Shown: positions 17,948-25,799 of the stretch, in pieces
Position numbering within the stretch: position 1 is the stretch's first letter
How the letters are laid out: each line of letters begins with the position of its first letter
Assembly (NCBI GenBank): GCA_002839445.1
Contig: PGYB01000004.1
Coordinates: forward strand, 124,001 to 188,000
Length of the DNA stretch: 64,000 nucleotides
Direction: 5' to 3'
Source: Candidatus Riflebacteria bacterium HGW-Riflebacteria-1
GTDB lineage: Bacteria; Muiribacteriota; Ozemobacteria; Ozemobacterales; Ozemobacteraceae
The notes under the pieces: generated by a model
What the model was told of the DNA's origin: nothing
Seen by the model: the letters and a program-made list of their open reading frames with translations, nothing else
The model's database searches: none
Position numbers and translations under genes: made by a program

Positions 17948-18445
17948 TTACCACTTAAGGTCAAAGATATCAATAATCGTTTTCGTTGCCTCGACGAGGC
18001 GGACTACCTTGCCTTCGAGTGCTACCAGAACAGTACCCTCTGGCTGTGGTGGCAGCTGATAAATAATGTGGTCAGGCAATTTGATGGCTTGTGAATACAC
18101 GTCAGCCGGGCAGGTTCTGCCTCTGGCCATCTTTTTCTGCCAGCCTGGCGGCAGGCGTTTGCCTCTGGCGACCTTTTTGGCAAGACCCGGTGGCAGGCTC
18201 TTTTGCTGTGCGCGCGGCAGGCCGACGATTTCGTCTGAATAGCGAAGCAGAATGCCTTTTTCCGGGATCTCAAACCTGTATTTGAGCCAGGGCTCTTTAT
18301 CTTCAGTCGTGCGCGGAGCAACAATCTCTTGTTTTACATGGGTTTTTTGTTCGTAAGTCTTGTGTTCGGCATTCTTTTTCTTTGCCTCGGCAACGTTAGC
18401 CGTTAAACAGAGGCCAAGAACAGTCAGTACAATAATCTTTTTCAT
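17948..18445 (-). CDS. Secreted protein with paired LPPG motifs
   Basis: 165 residues with a signal peptide (1-21, ending ANVAEA). The middle carries two tandem copies of a motif, SLPPGLAKKVARGKR and RLPPGWQKKMARGRT, the wording seen in RcnB-like and other small exported proteins. The C-terminal LVALEGKVVRLVEATKTIIDIF matches the end of such proteins. One cysteine is present. Location: periplasm or surface; role unknown. GGAGAG precedes the ATG and the gene ends at a perfect hairpin. Confidence 0.7.
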   Translation of the reverse strand: MKKIIVLTVLGLCLTANVAEAKKKNAEHKTYEQKTHVKQEIVAPRTTEDKEPWLKYRFEIPEKGILLRYSDEIVGLPRAQQKSLPPGLAKKVARGKRLPPGWQKKMARGRTCPADVYSQAIKLPDHIIYQLPPQPEGTVLVALEGKVVRLVEATKTIIDIFDLKW

Positions 18446-18527
18446 TTTTTTACTCTCCGGTTTAATTTGTCTGCAAGCCTATCTTAAAGTGTGTTGGCCG
18501 CAAGGCACAATAGTATTAATTGCCTGG

Positions 18528-20030
18528 TTAAAATGGAAACTCAGCCGGTTGACCGCCATCAGGCAGAGCTTCGGGCTCAGGCATTTCGATAAATGTCTGT
18601 TGCGCCACCGGATGCACGATAATGGCGCGGTCTGGCCGCACCGGGCAGATATGTTCGCAGCTGCCACAACCTATGCATATTGCAGGGTCGGTCTGTGGGA
18701 TCATCAGGTTGTTGTGATAGGGAACCATGCGCACTGCCTGGGTTGGGCAGTGTTCAGCGCAGGCGCCGCAGTCTTTGCCGTCCGTCTCGACTACGCAGAG
18801 ATGTTTTTTGTATTCAACCTCGCCGATTTTCATGAGCTTTTTCCTGTCGGCGGCAACCGGCTGTATTGCATTGACCGGGCATATCTGCGAGCAAAGGTTG
18901 CAGTTCTGCTCACACATGCCGAGGTCAAAGTTCAGTGCTGGTTTGAGCAGGCTGCGCGGGCTTTCTGGTGTGGAATGTGGTTTAATGACTGATGACGGGC
19001 AGGCTATGACGCAGAGATGGCATGAAATACAGCTCTGATAAAAACGTTCAGCAGTCATTGCTCCTGGTGGTAATATCTGTGCCGGGCTCTGCGAAGCTGC
19101 CAGCAGAGCTTTTGGCAGCGCGTATCCGGCCGCGCCGCCAGCTATGGCCGCTATAGCTGCGCGGCGGCCGGGCATGAAATCTGGCTTTTCGCCAGCTGTT
19201 GCTGCAGGTCGCCCAAACTTTATTGCCGCGAAGTTGCAGCTGGCAGCGCAATTATAGCAGCTGACGCAGCGTGAGAAATCGAGCGTTTTGCTGGCCAAGT
19301 CAATACAGCCTGCCTTGCAGGCTTTTTCGCAAAGTCGGCAACTGGTGCATGCGTTATCGTCTATCGCGAGACGAAAAATCGAATGTTTTGCGATGAAGCG
19401 TAAAATCGCACCAACCGGGCAGATTGTGTTGCAGTATACTCGCCCGGCTTTATAGACAGCAATAGTCAGGCCGGCCAGCAGCAGCACTGAAATCATGCTG
19501 TTTAACAGAGAAAACGGCTTGGCCGAAGCCTGGCCGAACCAGTTGATGCCAGTCGACAACAGTGGGGCAGTGGCGCTGAAAAAGCGCGCGGCCAGCGGCT
19601 GAAAAATGCCTGCAAAAATCTGGCCAAACGTCGAAAATGGCTCAATTATGGTCAGTGGTAATATGAAACCGCCCACAGCTGAAGCGGCAGCCAGAGCAAA
19701 TATCAGCATGTGCATAGAAGCATGCGGCGCCAGCTTCTGGTAAGGTTTCTTGTTGAAGCGGCGGGTCAGGCGCGCGATAAGATCTTGCAGCAGGCCAAGC
19801 GGGCAGAGAGTTGAGCAGTAAACCCTTCCCACCAGCAGTGTGGTTAAGGTTATAGCGATAAGCGCTATTGCTGCCGAAATCAGCGGCAATTCAAAAATTG
19901 CATAGGCCATCTGCGTGTGCTCAAGCAGAGTGGCAGCCGGGCCAAAGGTGTCGAAACGTAGCCAGGCGAGAACAAAACAGGTCAAAACCGCCACACCGGC
20001 CAGCAGCCTGAGATTTTTTACTATGCGCAT
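18528..20030 (-). CDS. Membrane-anchored polyferredoxin (NapH-like domain plus many 4Fe-4S motifs)
   Basis: 500 residues. About five N-terminal hydrophobic segments hold two CxxxCP motifs (CSTLCPLG, CNTICPVG), as in NapH/NosR-like ferredoxin domains. The rest has 4Fe-4S clusters: CTSCRLCEKAC, CVSCYNCAASC, CISCHLCVIACP, CEQNCNLCSQICP, CGACAEHCP and CIGCGSCEHICP. An arginine-rich MPGRRAAIAAIAGGAAGYAL segment, Tat-signal-like, sits in the middle. It probably moves electrons from the quinone pool or membrane to the partner DUF362 protein just upstream, whose stop is four bases before this start. Natural substrates are unknown. All key cysteine groups appear intact. Confidence 0.88.
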   Translation of the reverse strand: MRIVKNLRLLAGVAVLTCFVLAWLRFDTFGPAATLLEHTQMAYAIFELPLISAAIALIAITLTTLLVGRVYCSTLCPLGLLQDLIARLTRRFNKKPYQKLAPHASMHMLIFALAAASAVGGFILPLTIIEPFSTFGQIFAGIFQPLAARFFSATAPLLSTGINWFGQASAKPFSLLNSMISVLLLAGLTIAVYKAGRVYCNTICPVGAILRFIAKHSIFRLAIDDNACTSCRLCEKACKAGCIDLASKTLDFSRCVSCYNCAASCNFAAIKFGRPAATAGEKPDFMPGRRAAIAAIAGGAAGYALPKALLAASQSPAQILPPGAMTAERFYQSCISCHLCVIACPSSVIKPHSTPESPRSLLKPALNFDLGMCEQNCNLCSQICPVNAIQPVAADRKKLMKIGEVEYKKHLCVVETDGKDCGACAEHCPTQAVRMVPYHNNLMIPQTDPAICIGCGSCEHICPVRPDRAIIVHPVAQQTFIEMPEPEALPDGGQPAEFPF

Positions 20031-20034
20031 CAGA

Positions 20035-20967
20035 TCAGATGGTTATGCGCTCGATTTTGAGCTTGCTGAGATCAGCAATGCCGGTGTTAAGTGCCGCTGC
20101 CATGGCGATATACGCGATTTCATCCGGTTGCGCTTCAAGAATGCGCGCAGCTGCCGTATCTATGGCAACCATGTCGGTCGACAGCAGCAGCATTTTTTTG
20201 GTGGCGAGGTCGGCAGTGCTGACGCCGCGCGGCCCGTTGCGCATCATGACACTATAAGCGTCGATGATGTTGAGCGTCGGCTTTTTGTCGATGGTGGTGA
20301 AATCGGCGATGCATTGATGCAGGTCGGTGCGGTGGTAATGGCGACGATCCCAGATGACGCCCATGAGGTTTTTCATCGCTGCGGTCATGCGCGCGCCGCC
20401 ATGATGCTTGAGAATCGGCAGGTTGATGATCACATCACTTTCGAGCCAGGCCTTGTGAACCTTTGCTTTTTTGAGCGCAACGCCGTGTGGCAGATCGATC
20501 TCAGTATAGTAGCTCTCTTCGTGAGCCATAAGCATAGTGCCGCCGGCTTCTTTTACCGCCGCTTCGATCTGGCTGTTGCTGTAGCAGGCCTGCCAGTGGT
20601 TGCAGGTGTTGTCGAAAACGTTGACTTCTTTTGCGCCAGCCTTAAAGCACAGTTGAATAAGATGCTTGACCAGCGTTGGATTCGTGTTGGCGCCTTCTTC
20701 GGGAGTTTTGTCCCAGCCGATGTTTGGCTTGACCAGAACCTTTTGCCCCTGCTTGACAAAGCGGCTGAGCCCGCCTGCCGCTGTCAGCGCGCGGTCAAGC
20801 ATTTCTACCGGGGTTCCGCCCATTACCGCAACGATGTCGGGAAAGCCTCCGGCGGCGGCAGTTCCGCTTGCCAGGTTGAGCTCTTCGGCCCGCGCCCGAT
20901 ATGGCAGTTTAAAATTATAAGTGGCAGCCAGTGCAGAGACCAGTGAGATAAAACTTCGTCTGTCCAT
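20035..20967 (-). CDS. DUF362 family protein with Tat-like signal
   Basis: 310 residues. The N-terminus MDRRSFISLVSALAATY has the RRxFI twin-arginine wording followed by a hydrophobic stretch. The body shows typical DUF362 segments: VLVKPNIGWDKTPEEGANTNP, NVFDNTCNHW, INLPILKHHGG and MTAAMKNLMGVI. DUF362 proteins often occur with ferredoxin domains and are thought to be redox or Fe-S related; the reaction is not known. It is followed at once by the polyferredoxin gene, and a TatC gene starts 109 bases away on the other strand, so Tat export of the folded protein is plausible. A G9 tract stands in the ribosome-binding position. Confidence 0.87.
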   Translation of the reverse strand: MDRRSFISLVSALAATYNFKLPYRARAEELNLASGTAAAGGFPDIVAVMGGTPVEMLDRALTAAGGLSRFVKQGQKVLVKPNIGWDKTPEEGANTNPTLVKHLIQLCFKAGAKEVNVFDNTCNHWQACYSNSQIEAAVKEAGGTMLMAHEESYYTEIDLPHGVALKKAKVHKAWLESDVIINLPILKHHGGARMTAAMKNLMGVIWDRRHYHRTDLHQCIADFTTIDKKPTLNIIDAYSVMMRNGPRGVSTADLATKKMLLLSTDMVAIDTAAARILEAQPDEIAYIAMAAALNTGIADLSKLKIERITI

Positions 20968-20975
20968 GTGCGTTG

Positions 20976-20984
20976 CCCCCCCCC
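20976..20984 (-). promoter_or_regulatory. G9 tract acting as ribosome binding region of the DUF362 gene
   Basis: On the minus strand nine G residues lie eight bases before the ATG. No other Shine-Dalgarno-like sequence is seen, so the run probably supplies the anti-SD pairing. Homopolymers of this length can change length by slippage. Confidence 0.45.
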
Positions 20985-21075
20985 GCTTTGCGCGTTTACT
21001 AAAAAGAAAGTTTCATAAATTGTCTTTTCAGAATATAATTTTTGCTGATACTAAGTCAAACATTCGGAGCAGCTC

Positions 21076-21852
21076 TTGTTAGCAGGCGAATACAAAGAAG
21101 GCACCTTTGTCGAGCATCTCGAAGACTTGCGCTGGGCAATTATCAGAGCGCTGGTAAGCGTAGTTCTCGTATATCCGGTGGCATATTACCTGTCAGACTC
21201 GCTGATAAACCTGCTGGTAACCGAATTCTGCCCGGCCGGCATGAAGCTGCGCTATTTTTCGCCAGTTGAACCCTTGCTGGTGCGCCTTAAGATGTCGCTG
21301 TATCTCGCGCTGTTTATCTGCATGCCATATCTGATGCGCCAGGCGTGGGGATTTATCGCTCCCGGCCTTTATTCAAGGGAAAAGTCGCTCGCCGGCTGGC
21401 TGCTGTTAAGCGGCTGGCTGCTCGCGTTGCTTGGCTGCGCTTTCGCGATGTTTCTCATTTTTCCTCTGGTAATGCAGTTCTCGTTAGGTTTTCAAACTGA
21501 GTATCTTGAGGCTGCCATCGGAATCGACCAGTTTACCGGACTTTTCGGCATGCTGATGCTTGGCTTTGCAGTGATGTTCCAGTTCCCGGCCGGGGTTTTT
21601 CTTCTCGTCAGAAGCGGCCTGGTCAGCCTTGAACGTATAAAATCCATGCGTGCCATAATATTTGTCGCAATTCTCATCGTATCTGCGATTTTGACGCCGC
21701 CAGATGTTGTAAGTCAACTGATGATGGGTGTTCCGACTTATTTGTTGTTTGAGCTTGGTTTGCTCGCGGCAGCTTTCGCAAAACCGGCAACAGACGTTGA
21801 ACAAATTCCCCCGTCCGCCGCAGATGATAAAGAGAACAACAACGTTCCGTAG
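21076..21852 (+). CDS. tatC: Twin-arginine translocase subunit TatC
   Basis: 258 residues, normal for TatC. The N-terminal FVEHLEDLRW block with conserved Glu (signal-peptide binding) is present, then six membrane helices with YFSPVEPL, GLYSREK and ILTPPDVVSQ. TatC is the receptor for folded, twin-arginine proteins in the inner membrane. The start is a TTG preceded by GGAG (21066-21069), and a perfect TATAAT lies at 21034-21039. No tatA or tatB is next to it. It is divergent from the DUF362 gene with a Tat-like signal. Confidence 0.93.
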   Translation: MLAGEYKEGTFVEHLEDLRWAIIRALVSVVLVYPVAYYLSDSLINLLVTEFCPAGMKLRYFSPVEPLLVRLKMSLYLALFICMPYLMRQAWGFIAPGLYSREKSLAGWLLLSGWLLALLGCAFAMFLIFPLVMQFSLGFQTEYLEAAIGIDQFTGLFGMLMLGFAVMFQFPAGVFLLVRSGLVSLERIKSMRAIIFVAILIVSAILTPPDVVSQLMMGVPTYLLFELGLLAAAFAKPATDVEQIPPSAADDKENNNVP

Positions 21853-21879
21853 CCAGAAATTCCCGGTCAAACCACACGA

Positions 21880-21920
21880 CATTGCAAAGAGCGAAGCCGC
21901 GTCGGCCCTATTCGCAATGA
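21880..21920. repeat. REP-like stem-loop
   Basis: CATTGC (21880-21885) and GCAATG (21914-21919) enclose GAGCGAAGCCGCG/CGGCCCTATTC wording, giving an imperfect stem. It lies just after tatC. Confidence 0.5.
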
Positions 21921-21990
21921 CGGTTTACCCAACTGGATTGCGCGTGAACTGACCTATGACAAAAAAGACAGATTCTCAATACTTCACCGC

Positions 21991-22230
21991 TTATTTGTCG
22001 TCGGTAAGTGCCTGTGAGCCAGTAACGGGCGCAACGATAGACTTGAGATAAAGCGGAATTTTGCCGGCATTGAAAGTGTAAGACTGGCTTTCCTGAGTTA
22101 CGCCATCGACCACTTTTGTTGTCGTGCGTTTCTCAACCGCACCGCTCTTGAATACTACGAACAAGATCACAAAAAGCATCAGGCTGAGTGCCAGCATAGC
22201 CTTGAACAAACCCGAACGATTATTTGACAT
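21991..22230 (-). CDS. Small single-pass membrane protein
   Basis: 79 residues starting MSNNRSGLFKAM. One hydrophobic helix (about 10-29, AMLALSLMLFVILFVVF) is followed by a polar C-terminal domain with TTTKVVDGVTQESQSYTF. The ATG at 22230 is preceded by AGGGGAATAC, better than the frame's more upstream ATG. Function is unknown, and the gene appears solitary. Confidence 0.6.
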   Translation of the reverse strand: MSNNRSGLFKAMLALSLMLFVILFVVFKSGAVEKRTTTKVVDGVTQESQSYTFNAGKIPLYLKSIVAPVTGSQALTDDK

Positions 22231-22407
22231 GTATTCCCCTGTTAAGACTCTTGAATAGTTCTTATCGAAGCATTCTAACACATTACAAATTAAAAGTGTG
22301 ATGATTTAACTCGCTGGCACTCGCCCGCCGATCATTTCGTTAAGCCAGAAACCCGGCAAACGCAGCATGCCCAAAATTGAATCTATCTGCTCATTTGTGA
22401 ATCAGGA

Positions 22408-24591
22408 CTAGCATCTGCTTGAGGTCATTGTCTGCTTCTTCTTTTTGAGCTGCAAAGTCTTCTGCTTTGCTTCCTCGTAATTTGGCTTGAGCCGGATCGC
22501 TTCCTGGAGTTCGCTTAGTGCTTCGTCATCTTTTGCCATCTGAATGTAAAGTTCAGCCAGCTTAAAATGCAGGTCTGGAAAATCAGGATGTCGCGCCAGA
22601 TAGCCCCGATGCATCTGTACGAGAGATTCCATTTGCGAAAAGTAAGCGCTTAAATGCTCAAGACGAGAGGAAAGATCGTGATATTCGGCTCGAATAATGG
22701 TCGCTTTTTGAAACTCAGCGAAAGCCTCGGCAAAAGACCCTTGCAGCTGATGGAAGCAACCGGCCAGATAATGGCCGCGCAAACCTTTGTTTTCCAGTTT
22801 TTCCAGCTCCTTGAGCGCTTGCGCCGGGTTGCCCGTCTCGCCAAGCGAGACCGCGAGGTTAATCTGAGCGTCACAGAAACGCGGATTAAGTTCGAGCGCC
22901 TTGCGAAAGGCTTTTTGCGCAGAATCATAATTTCCGGCCAGGCCGTAAAGTCGCCCGAGATCGTTCCAGCGATCGGCAAAACGCGATGCTCCCTGGCATT
23001 GTTCGTTCATAAGCTGAATTGCACGTGACAGCTGATCGTGATCGCCCAGTATATGCCCAAGCATGCCCATGGTCAGTGCATTTTTCGGGTTGAGTTCAAG
23101 TGATTTTCTGAAAACTATTATTGCTTCATCAGAAGTTTCACGGCAGACCAGAATCTCACCAAACACCTGATAGAGCTCACTTGAATCATGGCAGAACTTC
23201 AGCAGTTTTCTTGCCTCGGTTTCAGCCTCAGGAAGCATGCCTTCTTCGAGCAGCAGCTTCAGTTCATTTATAAGAATACTGAGGGTTTCTGGTGAAATCT
23301 TTGGAAAAAGGATGTCGCCGTTCTGATGATTCTTTAAGCTGCCATTGCCATTTGCATGCTCAACTTTGAACGCAAAATTTGGCCTGGGCGGAGCAGCTTT
23401 CTGCAGATTGCCAGTCGGGAAATCTTCTTTGAGGAATGAGCGAATAAGTCCGCGAACCGCGATACAAAAGCGATTCTGCGGTTCGATCTGGTAAAGTGTT
23501 TTGCCCTCTTTGCGTGAATTGTCGACAAACTCAGGCAGACAGCCGACAATGCGTAGCCGCGTCTTGGGGAGATGCTCCGGTTTGAAATCATCTCTGGATT
23601 TATTAGCCATTACAGAAATACGGTTCTCAGGAAACTTGATTGTGGTCAGCAGCTGAAAGAAGCGAACCGCGTTTTTAATGCTGAGGATATCCTGGGTGTT
23701 CAACATGAAAAAAGTGTGCTCAGCTGACTCTATGGCCGAAAGTACCGTGGGATTGATCCCTTCATTGGCGTCGATGATGACATAATCAAAGAGTTTCTGG
23801 CAGTAACCAACTATTGATGCGAGGTCTTCAACATGCAGTTGCTCGGCATCAGCGATGCTGTTTGGCGCTGCCAGTATCCAGAGATCATCGTGAACATTGG
23901 TAAAATGTGACTGCACCTGCTCAGTATTGGTCTGAAGTGACCTGATATCTCGGGCAAGAGTGACGATCGACTTCTGGTTATACACCCCCATCAAAAACGT
24001 GCCATCGGCATAATGCAGGTCAAGGTCGAGAAACAGAACCTTGCGCCGGCATTCTCGGGCCAGCATGTGAGCTATGGTAGTGGCGAGGGTGGTTTTGCCG
24101 CAACCGTTACCGGCTGACACAAAGGTCAGGGTGCGGCCTCGCACATCTTCAGTGCTTTTCAGAACCGCTGCGGCGCGTTGCGTTACCTCGCGCAGGCGCC
24201 TTCCCAGAGCCTGCATGATCTTTATGTGAATGCTTCGGCTCATTGGGGTCGGGTCGTCAAGCAAGGGCCCGAGCTTATCTGCCGGCAGTCTTATCAGTGA
24301 CCCGCTGCGGGTAACTCGCGCCGTGGTAGACCTCGGCGCCGTGCGGTCAAGAAGAGACATTTCACCAAAAAAGTCGCCCTCACGTAATCGCGAAATGACT
24401 TTCTGCGTTCCGGTCAGGTCGCTGACACTGATTTCTGCTTCGCCAGATTCGATGATGTAAAGATCCCAATTCTGGTCGCCTTCATTAAACAGGGTTTCGC
24501 CCCGGCGCACTTCGACCTTTATGGCAATGTCTTGCAATGCCTCTAGTTCGCTCTCTGACAAGTCTTTAAATAGTGAAATTTTCGGTATCAT
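22408..24591 (-). CDS. cNMP-binding domain, CpaE-like ATPase and TPR fusion
   Basis: 727 residues. Residues 8-128 are a cNMP-binding domain with GEMSLLDRTAPRSTTARV. Residues 150-400 are a MinD/CpaE-like P-loop ATPase with SAGNGCGKTT (159-168), a Walker B-like DYVIIDAN and the FLDLDLHYADG motif typical of CpaE. The signature Lys that should open the deviant Walker A (KGGxGKT) is replaced by Ala-Gly-Asn. Residues 440-727 hold several TPRs (AFRKALELNPR, ELQEAIRLKPNYEEA). CpaE proteins place type IV pili or flagella at the cell pole, and a cyclic-nucleotide switch on one is uncommon. It is a candidate regulator of the pseudopilus locus elsewhere in the window (inference). Confidence 0.85.
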   Translation of the reverse strand: MIPKISLFKDLSESELEALQDIAIKVEVRRGETLFNEGDQNWDLYIIESGEAEISVSDLTGTQKVISRLREGDFFGEMSLLDRTAPRSTTARVTRSGSLIRLPADKLGPLLDDPTPMSRSIHIKIMQALGRRLREVTQRAAAVLKSTEDVRGRTLTFVSAGNGCGKTTLATTIAHMLARECRRKVLFLDLDLHYADGTFLMGVYNQKSIVTLARDIRSLQTNTEQVQSHFTNVHDDLWILAAPNSIADAEQLHVEDLASIVGYCQKLFDYVIIDANEGINPTVLSAIESAEHTFFMLNTQDILSIKNAVRFFQLLTTIKFPENRISVMANKSRDDFKPEHLPKTRLRIVGCLPEFVDNSRKEGKTLYQIEPQNRFCIAVRGLIRSFLKEDFPTGNLQKAAPPRPNFAFKVEHANGNGSLKNHQNGDILFPKISPETLSILINELKLLLEEGMLPEAETEARKLLKFCHDSSELYQVFGEILVCRETSDEAIIVFRKSLELNPKNALTMGMLGHILGDHDQLSRAIQLMNEQCQGASRFADRWNDLGRLYGLAGNYDSAQKAFRKALELNPRFCDAQINLAVSLGETGNPAQALKELEKLENKGLRGHYLAGCFHQLQGSFAEAFAEFQKATIIRAEYHDLSSRLEHLSAYFSQMESLVQMHRGYLARHPDFPDLHFKLAELYIQMAKDDEALSELQEAIRLKPNYEEAKQKTLQLKKKKQTMTSSRC

Positions 24592-24941
24592 TCGAAAGGA
24601 CCTCTCGTATTGCGTCTGGTTATTCTTCTCATCTATGCATCAACTGATAGTGAATTCTGGATCCTGATAACTCAACCTGGTATTTATCTATTTATTGCCT
24701 CAGAATAGCAAAACTCCCTGTCATTTTCAAGAGAGACTGCAATTTATCTGAACGCGGCCAGATTCGCGCGTAACTGCATCATGTCTTTGCCGTTCTTGAA
24801 GACTCTTTTCGCACGTTTGTGATTGTGAAAACTTGCATCATGGAAGCAGGTTGCAGTATGCTGCGTGCATTAAGAACGTTCTCTGCCCCTATTATCTTTG
24901 CACTGCACGAAACTAACCGGGCGGCGAGTGAGGGAAATCTA
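24592..24941. other. Intergenic region without recognised feature
   Basis: 350 bases between the divergent starts of the cNMP/CpaE-like gene and the membrane protein gene. I see no repeat, RNA or strong promoter match. A frame opens further upstream of the next gene at 24819 but has no ribosome binding site; ATG 24942 does. Confidence 0.4.
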
Positions 24942-25577
24942 ATGTTCGACAAGATTCGGCTGATAGACTGGGATACGATTGTCTACTCGGTCATAATTCT
25001 TGTTCCTGCTGTCCTGTTTACTCTCCCGTTGCTTGTGCTGTCATTCCATACATTTAAAGAATATCAGGCGGGTAAAGCCATTTTTCGCGGTCTTCACCCC
25101 GGCGATTACGTTACTATTGTCGTTGGTGGCCTGCTTTACCTGCTGATGCTGCTTGGCATACGCTGGTCATGGAAATCGCCGGCCTTTGTCTGTGTCGAAA
25201 ATAGCGGCGAATGGGTGTGTCGCAATTCCTATGGCTATAGCCTGCTGCGAATTCCACCCCATATGCCGCGTCGCATTGAAAGCACCTGTAGCAAGTCTTT
25301 TGACGACGCTGGCGTCGAGTTTGAGTATTCCGTGAGAATGCAGATTCAAACAGAGTCTGCGCCGCCAGTCGCGATGACCTTTATGTCACAACCACTTGAA
25401 AACGGTGAACCTGATTTTTATCAGAAGGTGGGTTATCCAGCCAATCTTGTGCTTCTGCCTGGCGCCAATGACAGCAAGCTGACCCCTTGGCACGGCTGGA
25501 ACACCTACGGTTATGTTTATCTGCTCGATAAAAATATTGCTGAGGCCCAGACCAACTCAAACCCCTCAGGTGAGTAA
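24942..25577 (+). CDS. Small membrane protein with two hydrophobic helices
   Basis: 211 residues beginning MFDKIRLIDWDTIV. Hydrophobic helices at about 14-35 and 57-76 are followed by a soluble C-terminal region with one conserved-looking run, ICVENSGEWVC, and a NTYGYVYLLDKN end. The ATG at 24942 has GAGGGAAATCTA upstream. No family is recognised. It is followed by a promoter and the large AAA+ operon but is probably not part of it (222-base gap). Confidence 0.65.
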   Translation: MFDKIRLIDWDTIVYSVIILVPAVLFTLPLLVLSFHTFKEYQAGKAIFRGLHPGDYVTIVVGGLLYLLMLLGIRWSWKSPAFVCVENSGEWVCRNSYGYSLLRIPPHMPRRIESTCSKSFDDAGVEFEYSVRMQIQTESAPPVAMTFMSQPLENGEPDFYQKVGYPANLVLLPGANDSKLTPWHGWNTYGYVYLLDKNIAEAQTNSNPSGE

Positions 25578-25724
25578 AAATATTGTGGTCCTATGACAAT
25601 GTTGATACATCGTTTGGCTGATGAGAGTGGTTTGAAATTGCCTTTATAAAAACTTTAATCCCATTATTAAATTTATCTATCTCAATTGTGGCAAATGGCT
25701 GTAAATCATAGAAATTCAGGCGCT

Positions 25725-25754
25725 TTGCTTTTATTGTGGCCTGTGTAGTATATT
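25725..25754 (+). promoter_or_regulatory. Candidate promoter of the FtsH-like/MoxR operon
   Basis: TTGCTT (25725-25730), 18-base spacer, TATATT (25749-25754). The Shine-Dalgarno AGGAGGT (25782-25788) and ATG at 25800 follow. No other promoter is seen inside the tight operon. Confidence 0.45.
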
Positions 25755-25799
25755 GTTTTGCAATAGAACATAACAGATCGCAGGAGGTCGGGGCCAGAA

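Noticed and set aside
19915..20946. Plus-strand frame of 343 codons across the DUF362 and polyferredoxin genes
   Set aside because: Both minus-strand genes have clear family motifs, and this frame has none.
25578..25799. tRNA or other structural RNA in the larger gaps
   Set aside because: I searched by eye for the tRNA T-arm GTTCGA pattern with flanking stems and found no convincing one in this or the other gaps.
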